From NCBI GenBank assembly GCA_030027265.1, contig JASENG010000003.1, positions 124,001-188,000 of the forward strand: 64,000 nucleotides of DNA, written 5' to 3'. This stretch comes from Lysinibacillus fusiformis (GTDB lineage Bacteria > Bacillota > Bacilli > Bacillales_A > Planococcaceae). Position 1 is the first letter of the stretch, and each line of letters starts with the position of its first letter. Positions 1 through 8,630 of this stretch are shown in pieces. The notes below the pieces were generated by a model that made no database searches, had not been told where the DNA came from, and was given only the letters and a program-made list of their open reading frames with translations. Both the position numbers and the translations under genes were made by a program.

Positions 1-537
1 TGCCAATGTTTCTTTTAATGGTGCTTCCCCTTGTGTTTGTCGATAGCCGCGTTTATGTAAACCCGAACCAGAAGTATCAATTGTTAAAGTTGCTACATCT
101 TTTAAGATTGACACTTCAATTTTATATGAAGCACCAGATTCATCTAAAAACCCTAAACGTTTATAGTGAAATTTCATGCGCTCTACGATTGCCTTTTTCA
201 CAATGGCCTGACAGTCTGGAACACTGTATAATTTAGATTTTACCGACTTCCCGGAAACCGGGAATGCCGCATCTACAGGCAGATATTTTTCCCATTCAAT
301 TGCTTTTGTGCTTTCGAATAATTGGTCAAATGTATGGACAGGAAATTCCGCTACTACGATTTTCACACGGTCTGCAACGCGCAGCCAAAGATTGCATCGA
401 GCAATAGCCGTTTCGTCGCCTTCAAAATATACTTTGCCGTTTTCTACACGTGTTTCATATCCTAAATCTTGTACTTCTTGCGCAACGATTGATTCTAGGC
501 CCATTGCAGCCGTGGCTACTAATTGAAATTTTGTCAT
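1..537 (-). CDS. ypsC: THUMP-domain class I SAM-dependent RNA methyltransferase, N-terminal part (runs off the window)
   Basis: The reading frame starts at an ATG at 537 and stays open to the window edge, giving 179 residues that begin MTKFQLVATAAMGLESIVAQ. This opening is typical of the YpsC/RlmL-type 23S rRNA guanine-N2 methyltransferases. The visible part covers the N-terminal ferredoxin-like and THUMP RNA-binding region; the SAM-binding Rossmann domain lies outside the window. Its start overlaps the stop of the upstream GGDEF-EAL gene by 4 bases (ATGA), so the two are probably co-translated. An AGGAGAAATTGA-like Shine-Dalgarno lies just upstream. Position next to rnpB and gpsB matches B. 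subtilis ypsC. The family is clear; the exact modified base is inferred from the family. Confidence 0.87.
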   Translation of the reverse strand, partial: MTKFQLVATAAMGLESIVAQEVQDLGYETRVENGKVYFEGDETAIARCNLWLRVADRVKIVVAEFPVHTFDQLFESTKAIEWEKYLPVDAAFPVSGKSVKSKLYSVPDCQAIVKKAIVERMKFHYKRLGFLDESGASYKIEVSILKDVATLTIDTSGSGLHKRGYRQTQGEAPLKETLA

Positions 538-2285
538 GATTCAATTTCTCCTTGATGTTCATATTCCCAAAATTGAAGGAATTCGATTAGTTCCTCCATC
601 GGAACTGGTTTACTATAATAATATCCTTGTATATAATCACAGCCCATTTGGTTTAATTGATTAAGCTGCTGAATACTTTCAACTCCCTCAGCAATGACTT
701 TCATATTTAACCGATGAGCCATTTGTATAATTGCATCTACAACTGCCTGCTTATCTGCTAAGTTTACAATATGCTGAATAAAACTTTTGTCGATTTTTAA
801 ATAATCTACTGGAAATCGGACTAAATAGCTTAGCGATGAATAGCCTGTTCCGAAATCATCAATGGATATTTTAAAGCCTAATTGCTTTAAACGAACAAGT
901 TTGCTTATCGTATCCGCATCATTATTCATGACTGTTCTTTCCGTCACTTCGATTTCGAAATTTTGAGCCGATGTATTATTTTTCTCCAAAATTTTCTGAA
1001 TGGACTCCAAGAAATTCGGTTGCTGGAAATGAATACTCGAAATATTTATGGAAATCGGCAGCTTAGAATAGCCAGCTTTCCTTAAAGACACCAATTCCTC
1101 GCAAGCCTTCTCTAAAATAATTTCACTAATTGGAATGATTAAGCCTGTCTCTTCCGCGTAAGGAATAAATTCAGCTGGTGAAACAAATCCTAATTTTTCG
1201 CTTGTCCATCGAACCAATGCTTCGAACCCAATAATTTTATTTTGTTTTATATCGACCTTAGGTTGGAAATACAATACAAAATCACGATTCTCAATAGCTT
1301 TTCTCATTTCTGAATCTAGCAGAATAAGTCGATTGGCATCTGTATTTAATTCGTCAAAATAGAAGGAGAAACGGTTTCGGCCAGATTGCTTCGCATAGTA
1401 CATCGCCTTGTCCGCCCGGTTTAAAAGTTCCTCCGTTGTATTCCCATCATGCGGATAAATACTAATTCCTATACTCGTTGATACAAAAATATCTTGATTA
1501 TTGATTTTTATAGGCTTTTCAATTTCTTGTATAATTTCCTCAGCAAACTTTGCAGCCTCACGGGGATGCCGTATGTTCATCAACGTCAGAACAAACTCAT
1601 CTCCACCATATCTTGCTACAATATCATTTGTACCTATTAATTTTTTTAAACGGTTCGCTACTTCAACTAGAAGGAAATCTCCAAATTCATGGCCTAATGT
1701 ATCATTTACTTGTTTAAATCGATCTAAATCCAAAAAGAAAATAGCGTGCTGCGGGTTGTCAAATTTCGGGGATGCCTCTAAGAGCATATCCATCTTTTCC
1801 AGATAACTAAAACGGTTATTCACATCCGTTAATGAATCAGTCAGCGCTCTTTTTTCCAGCTGTTCTTCCACTCTTTTTCGTTCCGATAAATCTGTGAAAA
1901 TTCCGCAGTAGTTGGACACTTTTCCTTCTTCATCAGTGATGGCAATAATTGATAGCCACTCGGGATAAATTTCCCCCGTTTTTCTTTTATTCCAGATTTC
2001 TCCTTGCCAGATACCCTCTCGATCGATAACTGCCCACATATTTATATAAAAATCACGATTATGTACACCTGATTGTAAAACTTTCGGTCCTTTTCCTACG
2101 ACATCTTCCCTATTAAAACCCGTAACAAATTCAAAGGCATTATTTACAAACAAAATTTCTTTTTTCTCGTCTGTAACCATAATACCTTCTTGTATGTTTT
2201 GAAATACTTTTAACAACAGTTTTGTAGTATGTAGAAGTTTTCCGTTATTTCCATTTAAACGTAAGTTATTAAATATTTCCTGCAT
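534..2285 (-). CDS. PAS-GGDEF-EAL cyclic-di-GMP turnover protein
   Basis: A 583-residue protein predicted to make and/or break c-di-GMP. Order: PAS domain at about 30-135 with a PAC-like tail, GGDEF cyclase at about 150-310, EAL phosphodiesterase at about 325-575. The cyclase signature RYGGDEF is intact. The product-inhibition I-site (RxxD, five residues before GG) reads GTND, so its arginine is missing. The phosphodiesterase keeps FEALVRW, EVTER, DDFGTGYSS, KIDKSF and AEGVES, so it looks active. No membrane segment or signal peptide is seen, so it is probably cytosolic with the PAS domain as sensor. I chose the ATG at 2285 because GGAGAG lies 5 bases upstream; a GTG at 2369 is in frame but has no such site. 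It sits between rnpB and ypsC, where B. subtilis has no such gene. Confidence 0.9.
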   Translation of the reverse strand: MQEIFNNLRLNGNNGKLLHTTKLLLKVFQNIQEGIMVTDEKKEILFVNNAFEFVTGFNREDVVGKGPKVLQSGVHNRDFYINMWAVIDREGIWQGEIWNKRKTGEIYPEWLSIIAITDEEGKVSNYCGIFTDLSERKRVEEQLEKRALTDSLTDVNNRFSYLEKMDMLLEASPKFDNPQHAIFFLDLDRFKQVNDTLGHEFGDFLLVEVANRLKKLIGTNDIVARYGGDEFVLTLMNIRHPREAAKFAEEIIQEIEKPIKINNQDIFVSTSIGISIYPHDGNTTEELLNRADKAMYYAKQSGRNRFSFYFDELNTDANRLILLDSEMRKAIENRDFVLYFQPKVDIKQNKIIGFEALVRWTSEKLGFVSPAEFIPYAEETGLIIPISEIILEKACEELVSLRKAGYSKLPISINISSIHFQQPNFLESIQKILEKNNTSAQNFEIEVTERTVMNNDADTISKLVRLKQLGFKISIDDFGTGYSSLSYLVRFPVDYLKIDKSFIQHIVNLADKQAVVDAIIQMAHRLNMKVIAEGVESIQQLNQLNQMGCDYIQGYYYSKPVPMEELIEFLQFWEYEHQGEIES

Positions 2286-2392
2286 GTTGACTCTCCATTC
2301 ACTTAGAAAAACCTGATATATCGCATGAATGTTGCACAAATCAATGTTTTCTCTTGTGCGAATAACCACAAAACTTATTTTGTTTATCCGCT

Positions 2393-2424
2393 AAAAGAAA
2401 AGCTCTCCAATTTGAATGGAGAGC
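2393..2424 (-). terminator. Intrinsic terminator downstream of rnpB
   Basis: A 7-bp perfect stem (GCTCTCC / GGAGAGC) with a 9-base loop is followed on the minus strand by TTTTCTTTT. It lies between the 3' end of rnpB and the c-di-GMP gene, so it separates them. Confidence 0.7.
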
Positions 2425-2581
2425 CTCTTATGTGACTTTCGTAAACTCAATTATTTTGAATTTACCTGTTTTACTTTTGAATTGTAATACTTGTACCAAA
2501 ATAGCCTATTATTGAAGTCTTATTAATATAATAAGGTTTTGAAATAGATATGATACGTTTATTAGGCAAAAAATATTAATA

Positions 2582-2983
2582 TCATAGAAATTCATAAGCC
2601 ATGTTTTGTTCCCGGGTACTCAAGCGGCGAAAAGCCTCGTACGTATCGGGTAGTAATCATCTATCTACGAGAAGTATCTTCTCGTCCCTCCATCCGTTCA
2701 ATTCCTTTTGGAGAGTGCCCCTACCATAATTTGGGTTTCTCACTCGTGGGGTTTACCTCGTTCCACCTTTATTGTTTCCAATAAAGCTCCGTCACTGTGG
2801 CACTTTCAGGAAGTGTCAACCATATCGTAAACGACTTAGGTCTTTCTTCCGCCGTCAAGGCATTTGCCTTGCCTTACCTTATTTTTTCAGTAAGCACGAA
2901 CACTACGGTCATCTCAGAACCGTGCGAGCATGGACTTTCCTCTACAATAGTATTGCAGCGATTACTCGAATTTGACTATGATA
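2582..2983 (-). ncRNA. rnpB: RNase P RNA, Bacillus (type B) class
   Basis: This is the catalytic RNA of ribonuclease P, which trims the 5' leader of tRNA precursors. The minus strand contains the universal blocks GAGGAAAGTCCATGCTCGCA near the 5' end, then GACGGC, AAAGTGCCACAGTGACG, TGGAACG.GGTAAACCCC, and near the 3' end AACAAAACATGGCTTA. The termini pair as helix P1 (TCATAG with CTATGA, AAATTC with GAATTT), which fixes the ends to within a few bases. About 400 nt is the usual length. Location between gpsB and ypsC is the B. subtilis arrangement. Type B is inferred from the Firmicute context and the block order. Confidence 0.96.
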
Positions 2984-2989
2984 GAATAT

Positions 2990-3018
2990 ACTATACTAAA
3001 AAATCATCAAAATGACAA
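2990..3018 (-). promoter_or_regulatory. Sigma-A promoter of rnpB
   Basis: On the minus strand TTGTCA (3013-3018) and TATAGT (2990-2995) are separated by exactly 17 bases, each one mismatch from consensus. The predicted transcript start near 2983 coincides with the 5' strand of RNase P helix P1. Confidence 0.8.
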
Positions 3019-3092
3019 CAATCGATTATGAATTGGCAAAAATTCGTCATAATTTCGTTGTTGAAATTTCTATTGATTTTTATATTTTATTT

Positions 3093-3392
3093 TTATTCGA
3101 ATAATTTACTGCCAAAAACATGTTTTTCTAAATTAGAAAGACGTTTTAAAATATCAAAGTTTGTATTTCCTGCTGTTGGAGGAGAAACTTGTGGTCGTCT
3201 TGCTGAACTATTCTCAAGTTCTTCTTTTAGTTGTTTATTTTCAGCACGCAATTCTTCGACAATTTTTTCAAATGTATCATAATCTTCCATAATTTGATCT
3301 AAAAATTGATCTACTTGGTCAGCATTGTAACCTTTCATCGCCTTTTTAAATTCTTTTTCCAAAATGATTTTTGAATTTAGTTTAATTTCCAT
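3093..3392 (-). CDS. gpsB: Cell-division adaptor GpsB
   Basis: A 99-residue DivIVA-like cytosolic protein that docks peptidoglycan synthases, including the class A PBP encoded by ponA further along this window, and shuttles between division site and side wall. The N-terminal part (about 1-65) carries the membrane-binding and coiled-coil domain, with KEFKKAMKGYNADQVDQFLD being the family hallmark. A variable proline-rich linker follows, then the short C-terminal hexamerisation helix DILKRLSNLEKHVFG. Length matches the family. The ATG at 3392 follows GGAAGGGCGATGTGA. It is transcribed from its own extended -10 promoter and lies directly upstream of the rnpB promoter. Confidence 0.95.
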   Translation of the reverse strand: MEIKLNSKIILEKEFKKAMKGYNADQVDQFLDQIMEDYDTFEKIVEELRAENKQLKEELENSSARRPQVSPPTAGNTNFDILKRLSNLEKHVFGSKLFE

Positions 3393-3429
3393 TCACATCG
3401 CCCTTCCATCCCATACGGTACATACTCCA

Positions 3430-3438
3430 ATTATATCA
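3430..3438 (-). promoter_or_regulatory. Extended -10 promoter of gpsB
   Basis: The minus strand reads TGATATAAT, a perfect TATAAT (3430-3435) with TG one base upstream. No good -35 hexamer is seen 17 bases further, as is common for extended -10 promoters. It lies about 40 bases before the gpsB start. Confidence 0.6.
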
Positions 3439-3696
3439 TACGAATGTTATAAAAGGGATTGAAAGTAACTATTTCTTAGAAATCTTCGCTAATCGAAAAG
3501 ATTATAGCAATTAGCCCAAGTTGCACTTATTCGGAAAAGAAAGTTTACATGTTCCTTTCCTCCAAAACAAACTTCCTTCATCTGACTAGAATCGACACAA
3601 CTCTGCCTTCTATGTCAGATCATGCGCTTGCCTGGGAAATTATTATTTGAATTTTCTGCAAACAAACCATTTCCCAATTTATTTATAAATGCAAAT
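3439..3696. other. Non-coding gap between mrfB and gpsB
   Basis: The gene-free stretch 3393-3696 contains the gpsB promoter at its low end. I see no open frame with a ribosome-binding site and no clear terminator hairpin after mrfB. In B. subtilis this position holds ypsA and cotD; no remnant of either is visible. Confidence 0.5.
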
Positions 3697-4947
3697 TTAT
3701 TTCTTCATTAGTTTCATTTCAATCCTATGAAGTCTTTTAGACCAGTTGCCATACTGTTTTGCAGCTTGCTCTTTTTTAATAAAAAGATTGTTATCAATCA
3801 TCATTAAACCTTGGTTCGTATAATGCATTGCTTTTTCATAATCTTTAAATTGATGTTCAAAAATAATGGCCATCTGCTCTAGTGCTTTTAGTTTTTCTCT
3901 ATTTCCTATAAATAATAAGGCCTTTTCAAAAGATTTTACTGCTTCAGTATAAAGTCCTTTTCTTTTTTGCTGAAGCGCAAGATAATAGTGTGCTAACCCT
4001 GCACTTTCCTGGTCATAGTTCGTTGCAACAACCTGCAACACCTGTTCACTCTGCTCTGAATTTTTTATATCTCCAAACCATTTCCCTATGTTTGTATAAG
4101 TAGTTGCCGATTCGTATAAATCTTGCTCAAGTAATAGGTTGGTAGAGTGGATATAAAGCGTCACTAAGGATAATAAATCCCACTCATTATGATAGAGCAC
4201 TTTCATCAATGCATCCGGATTTCCACTTTTAATAGCATCCGTATAAATAATTGGTGCTAAAAATCCAGGAATATCGCCTAGTCTTTGGAACCCAAGTTTC
4301 TCTTCTTCTACCTTTGTTAATTTCATTCTTTCCAAATTATTTTTCCATATTCGTTTTGAACTATGTAATAGATCAATTTGTTTTTGTGAACGCAATTTCG
4401 GCAATACTTGTTGGTTCAATGTCCATCTTGTTTCCAACTGTGGCCAATCGAAGCTTTTCCCATTATAAGTAACGACCGTTTTTGACTGTTGCCAAAATTT
4501 CGATTCGAATAAAAAGGCAGCTTCGTTGGCAGGATCCGCTAATACATATTGGGTTAGAACAAAGGAATCATCATAGGCATCTAATAAGCCTAATAAAAAA
4601 ATATTGGTTCCAACGCCTTTTAAGCCCGTTGTTTCCGTATCGAAAAAAACGATGGATTCTTCAAAATCTATGGCATAAGGATGCTCAATAGTCGTACTTT
4701 GCCATTTTTCAATGGCATCATAGAACATCCCTAATTGATAGGAACCATGCCTATAATCGAGCGGATACGTCACTTCCCGTTTAAATAATACGCCATAATC
4801 ATTTTCTACCAAAGTTAATCCAGCACTTTCCCATTCCTTCATATAAATCGGTTTATCTGGCCGCTGGTATATAGTTTTCTCTTTAGTTTCTTCTTTCTTT
4901 TTCCCGAGTTTTTGTTTTAGTTGCAGCATTTTATTTTCATATGACAT
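3697..4947 (-). CDS. mrfB: MrfB, DEDD-type exonuclease of mitomycin repair
   Basis: A 416-residue YprB-family protein. In B. subtilis MrfA and MrfB form a UvrABC-independent excision pathway for mitomycin C DNA lesions, MrfB being the metal-dependent exonuclease. The RNase H-like domain (about 90-265) shows FFDTETTGLKG (first acidic pair), TYNGKSFDWPQL and HNEWDLLSL (later acidic residues). The C-terminal part (about 280-400) is helical with TPR-like repeats such as AHYYLALQQKRKGLYTEAV. It starts 4 bases after the mrfA stop, so the pair is an operon. The ATG at 4947 follows AGGGTGATCCC. Family assignment is strong; the substrate is taken from the B. subtilis pathway. Confidence 0.9.
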   Translation of the reverse strand: MSYENKMLQLKQKLGKKKEETKEKTIYQRPDKPIYMKEWESAGLTLVENDYGVLFKREVTYPLDYRHGSYQLGMFYDAIEKWQSTTIEHPYAIDFEESIVFFDTETTGLKGVGTNIFLLGLLDAYDDSFVLTQYVLADPANEAAFLFESKFWQQSKTVVTYNGKSFDWPQLETRWTLNQQVLPKLRSQKQIDLLHSSKRIWKNNLERMKLTKVEEEKLGFQRLGDIPGFLAPIIYTDAIKSGNPDALMKVLYHNEWDLLSLVTLYIHSTNLLLEQDLYESATTYTNIGKWFGDIKNSEQSEQVLQVVATNYDQESAGLAHYYLALQQKRKGLYTEAVKSFEKALLFIGNREKLKALEQMAIIFEHQFKDYEKAMHYTNQGLMMIDNNLFIKKEQAAKQYGNWSKRLHRIEMKLMKK

Positions 4948-4951
4948 GGGA

Positions 4952-7228
4952 TCACCCTATTTCATTCAATAAAATTGAAAGTACTTTGATTACTTTGTCC
5001 TTGCTTTCATTTAAACTGTCCTGTGCCCCAATGCAGGATGGGCAGCCGCTCTTGCATGGACAATTTCGTACATGCCCAATTGTTTCCTCTAAAATCGGTC
5101 CTAAAATATCATACACTCTTTCAGACAATCCAATTCCACCAGGATAACTATCATATATAAATAGAGTCGGTTTGTCATTATGCGTGGATTTTACTTGAGG
5201 CACTACCGATAAATCACTTCTATCACATTGGATATATAAAGGGATAAATGAACCAATCGCATAAGCCGCTCCTGTCAATGCATCTGTTAACATCTCCTCT
5301 GACCAGTTTTCAGGCAAGTTAAAGGACATCCACGTAGCATTTGTATGCATTTCAAGGGGGGGAATATGAATTTTCCCTGAGCCAATATTTTCATGGGTCT
5401 GGAAACGAATTTTCTTAAAGATTGTCGGAATTGCCAGGATGCTAATATCCCCATAGCTAACGGCAGCGGAATTATATGCTGCATTTTTATCTTCATTTAA
5501 AATTTTCAGCTCTACTGCTAAATTTGCGTCTGTAAAGTAGTCGACATCTACTTCGCGAACATAGGCTTTTTTCTCTTCCCAATCTAGTATCTCCACTTGG
5601 AATTGAGTCCCCTGATGAAGATATATCGCCTCTTCATGTAACAAGGTCATGGCACTATAAGTATCCATTTCTCCAATAACCTTTGTGCCAGCAGGAATGG
5701 TTTGATCAATAATAATCACATTTTCCTGGGAAGCAGAACGCAAACTGATTTCATGGGCTGGAAAGCGTTCGCTCATCCAATACCAAGTTGAACTTGTTTT
5801 GACTAATACTCCTTCATCTTGAAGAAACTCAAGCAATTCTTGCACTTCAAATTCACCATACGTATCTGAACTTGAAAATGGCAATTCGAAGGCCGCGCAT
5901 TTTAAATGATCCATCAGGATTAGAATATTTTCCGGATTGATCAATGCTTCTTCCGGTGAACTGCCTAATAGATAAGTAGGATGATTCACCACATATTGAT
6001 CCAGTGCCGTTGAATTGGCTACATAAATAATCAAGGCCGAGTCTTGTCTTCTTCCAGCACGTCCTGCCTGCTGCCATGCACTTGCTATGTTGCCTGGGTA
6101 TCCTGTCATGATACAAGCCTGTAATTGTCCAATATCGACACCTAGCTCCAAAGCATTCGTACTGACAACAATTTGTATGGTTCCATCCCTCAGCCCTTTT
6201 TCAATCTTTCGTCGTTCCGTTGGCAAATAGCCGCCTCTATATCCTCGAATCGATTCATCCTGGATTTTATTTTTTGTGAGGCTTTTTAAATAAGTTACTA
6301 GCATTTCGACTCGAACCCGAGATTTTGCAAAGACAATCGACTGAATACCTGCTTCAAATAATCGGGTTGCCAAATCTCGAACCTCTAAAACACTGCTCCT
6401 TCTTACCCCGAAGGTTGGATGTACAATGGGTGGGTTGTAAAATAGAAATGTCTTTTTACCCACTGGAGCACCAGACTCGGCAATAAGCTCATGCTCGGTA
6501 TTCGTTAACTTCTCTGCCAGTTCTTTTGGATTCTTAATCGTAGCGGAAGTACAAATGAAGATTGGATCACTTCCATAGAATGCACAAATCCTTTTTAGTC
6601 GTCTAATTACGTGGGAAACGTGACTTCCAAATATGCCTTTGTATGTATGTAATTCATCGATTACAATATATTTCAGGTTTTCAAAGAGCGAAACCCATTT
6701 TGTATGATGCGGTAAAATTCCAGAATGCAGCATATCGGGATTCGTCATCACGATGTGTCCAGCTTTCCTGATCTTTTGTCGAATGGCAGGAGCAGTATCC
6801 CCATCGTAGGTATAGCTTAATATTTCCTCCCCCATCTCCTCGATCAACTCATTTAAATCTGATTTCTGATCCTGAGCCAATGCTTTTGTAGGAAATAAAT
6901 AAATTGCTCTACTCGATTTATCCTCTAATATTTTTTGCAATACCGGTAAATGATAACAAAGAGATTTTCCTGAAGCAGTCGGTGTCACAGCAGTAAAAGA
7001 TTTTCCGTTTAAAGCATAATCAAAAGCCTGTCTTTGATGGGTATAAAGCTGATCAATTCCTCTTGATTCCAGCGCTTTTTGTATAGAAGGATGCAGCTCT
7101 TTAGGAAACGGGGCATATTTGGCCGGTCTTGCTTCCAAAGTCTGCCAATGCAAAATATTTTGCTTTAGCTCTTCATCATATCGCCATTCTTCAAGCAATT
7201 GATCAATCGAGCGGTTTTTACTGAACAT
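4952..7228 (-). CDS. mrfA: MrfA, DEAD/DEAH-box helicase of mitomycin repair
   Basis: A 758-residue superfamily 2 helicase (YprA/Hrq1-like with DUF1998). Motifs in order: TPTASGKS (Walker A, about residue 85), VIDELHTY (Walker B, DELH), CTSATI (motif III), STNALELGVDIG and QQAGRAGRR (motifs V and VI). The C-terminal DUF1998 region holds a four-cysteine cluster, CPCKSGCPSC, expected to bind zinc. It works with the downstream exonuclease gene in removing mitomycin-type adducts. I chose the ATG at 7228, nine bases after GAGGAGA; a GTG at 7237 is in frame but lies within the Shine-Dalgarno spacing. It overlaps the end of the yppE-like gene by 11 bases. Confidence 0.92.
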   Translation of the reverse strand: MFSKNRSIDQLLEEWRYDEELKQNILHWQTLEARPAKYAPFPKELHPSIQKALESRGIDQLYTHQRQAFDYALNGKSFTAVTPTASGKSLCYHLPVLQKILEDKSSRAIYLFPTKALAQDQKSDLNELIEEMGEEILSYTYDGDTAPAIRQKIRKAGHIVMTNPDMLHSGILPHHTKWVSLFENLKYIVIDELHTYKGIFGSHVSHVIRRLKRICAFYGSDPIFICTSATIKNPKELAEKLTNTEHELIAESGAPVGKKTFLFYNPPIVHPTFGVRRSSVLEVRDLATRLFEAGIQSIVFAKSRVRVEMLVTYLKSLTKNKIQDESIRGYRGGYLPTERRKIEKGLRDGTIQIVVSTNALELGVDIGQLQACIMTGYPGNIASAWQQAGRAGRRQDSALIIYVANSTALDQYVVNHPTYLLGSSPEEALINPENILILMDHLKCAAFELPFSSSDTYGEFEVQELLEFLQDEGVLVKTSSTWYWMSERFPAHEISLRSASQENVIIIDQTIPAGTKVIGEMDTYSAMTLLHEEAIYLHQGTQFQVEILDWEEKKAYVREVDVDYFTDANLAVELKILNEDKNAAYNSAAVSYGDISILAIPTIFKKIRFQTHENIGSGKIHIPPLEMHTNATWMSFNLPENWSEEMLTDALTGAAYAIGSFIPLYIQCDRSDLSVVPQVKSTHNDKPTLFIYDSYPGGIGLSERVYDILGPILEETIGHVRNCPCKSGCPSCIGAQDSLNESKDKVIKVLSILLNEIG

Positions 7229-7589
7229 CCTTGTCACTCTCCTCCTCTAAATATCTTAAAAAGAAAGATAAAGTGTAGTGCACGGATTGAACAGATTGAA
7301 TAAACCTTTTTTTACTTGTTTCCTTATAAAAGGATTGCACGACAAATTGATTCATCGCATCTACAACATTTTGAATTTGAGATTTGTGCATATATTTTGG
7401 ATTATTTTCTTGAATCCATTGTAAAGCATTTTGCTGCCAATCTATTAAAACGGATTGAAAAAGGTCTGCGTGTGGTTTAACTTCTTCGAAAAATTGAGGT
7501 GTTGCGTCAAGTTCACGCTGTTTAAAAAAGCGACTAATTGACGCATCACACTCGTTTAATAATTGCTTAGATAGTTCTATTAGTTGCAT
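7218..7589 (-). CDS. yppE: YppE-like DUF1798 protein
   Basis: A 123-residue, all-helical cytosolic protein of unknown role. The N-terminus LIELSKQLLNECD and the C-terminal FFLRYLEEE block resemble the YppE (DUF1798) family, whose members are four-helix bundles. No catalytic motif is seen. It overlaps the mrfA start, so it is probably translated with the repair genes, although a direct role in repair is not shown. The gene lies in the same neighbourhood as yppE in B. subtilis, which supports the name. Confidence 0.7.
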   Translation of the reverse strand: MQLIELSKQLLNECDASISRFFKQRELDATPQFFEEVKPHADLFQSVLIDWQQNALQWIQENNPKYMHKSQIQNVVDAMNQFVVQSFYKETSKKRFIQSVQSVHYTLSFFLRYLEEESDKDVQ

Positions 7590-7609
7590 TTTAGTACCCT
7601 CTTAAAATT

Positions 7610-7837
7610 TTAGATTTCTTCTCTTAAGTGTACCAAAATCTCATTGTTAACACTAGTAATAGGGGAACAAGCATTCTTTACATGAAACTGCTTTTCTGCT
7701 AAGCTTACTTTTTGATAAGTAGTTCCTAATTGAGAGAAAATTTGGTTATGAATAGTAGATCTTTCACTCTCAATTTTAGCTGTCATAATTTGATCTATAC
7801 ACTCAAGTTGTGAAATAAGCATTTGAATACGATGCAT
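7610..7837 (-). CDS. Small protein of unknown function
   Basis: A 75-residue protein that I do not recognise. It is predicted to be mostly helical, begins MHRIQMLISQLECIDQIMTA and has no membrane segment or metal motif. The start at 7837 has GGAGG seven bases upstream; an ATG two codons earlier nearly touches the Shine-Dalgarno. It lies 20 bases upstream of the yppE-like gene in the same direction and is divergent from recU. It could be the first gene of the mrf operon. The good ribosome-binding site and tight spacing support a real gene. Confidence 0.6.
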   Translation of the reverse strand: MHRIQMLISQLECIDQIMTAKIESERSTIHNQIFSQLGTTYQKVSLAEKQFHVKNACSPITSVNNEILVHLREEI

Positions 7838-7989
7838 AATCATTCCTCCTTTAGGATGTATAGTTCCTTGTCAAAATTCAAAACCCTTTTCACTTGCCAA
7901 AACTAGACAAAGGTTGCTAAAACAAGTAAGTTTTCGATATGTTTTTATGTTAAAAATGGGTATCATTTTAAGAAGGAGTGGTTTTTCGA

Positions 7990-8604
7990 GTGATTCATTA
8001 TCCAAATGGCAAACCCTACAAGCCTAGTGAGCCTTCTATGCCGAAATCTACTTCGAAGAAAAAGGATTTTTCCTTCAGCAATCGAGGAAAAACACTTGAG
8101 GATGAAATTAACGAAACAAATACTTTCTATTTAAATCACCAAATTGCAATTATTCATAAGAAACCTGTTCCGGTACAAATCGTCAAAGTAGAGTATCCAT
8201 CACGAAGTGCAGCAGTGATTCGTGAGGCTTACTTCCGAACACCATCCACTACTGATTTTAACGGTGTTTGGAATGGATATTATATTGATTTTGAAGCAAA
8301 GGAAACAGAAAGCAAAACATCCTTTCCATTAAAAAATGTCCATCAGCATCAAGTAAACCATATGAAAGAAGTGACAAATCAAAAAGGAATCGCTTTTACA
8401 ATCGTCAAGTTTGCAACTTTGGACCGTTACTTTATAGTACCATTTAATGTTTTATATGAAGCTTGGACGGGAATGGAAAGTGGTGGCAGAAAATCGATTC
8501 CATTAAGCGTATTTGAATCAAAAACAATTGAAATCCAACCCGGTTACAATCCAAGGATTGACTACATAACCGCAATAAAAAATATGATTACAGACGAACA
8601 ATAA
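7990..8604 (+). CDS. recU: RecU Holliday-junction resolvase
   Basis: A 204-residue structure-specific nuclease that cuts four-way DNA junctions in recombination and repair and helps chromosome segregation. Motifs: NRGKTLEDEIN near the N-terminus, VQIVKVEYPSRSAAVIREAY, and the catalytic core GYYIDFEAKETESKTSFPL with the D-x-E-A-K signature. The GTG at 7990 is chosen because it gives the family N-terminus (IHYPNGKPYKP); an in-frame GTG at 7978 lies inside the AAGGAGTGG Shine-Dalgarno. It is followed after 26 bases by ponA, the classical recU-ponA operon, on the strand opposite to most of the window. Confidence 0.95.
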   Translation: MIHYPNGKPYKPSEPSMPKSTSKKKDFSFSNRGKTLEDEINETNTFYLNHQIAIIHKKPVPVQIVKVEYPSRSAAVIREAYFRTPSTTDFNGVWNGYYIDFEAKETESKTSFPLKNVHQHQVNHMKEVTNQKGIAFTIVKFATLDRYFIVPFNVLYEAWTGMESGGRKSIPLSVFESKTIEIQPGYNPRIDYITAIKNMITDEQ

Positions 8605-8630
8605 TTGTTTGTTAAAGTGAGGAGATTATT

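Noticed and set aside
2772-3015. Two overlapping plus-strand reading frames
   Set aside because: They lie on the complement of the RNase P RNA and have no ribosome-binding site.
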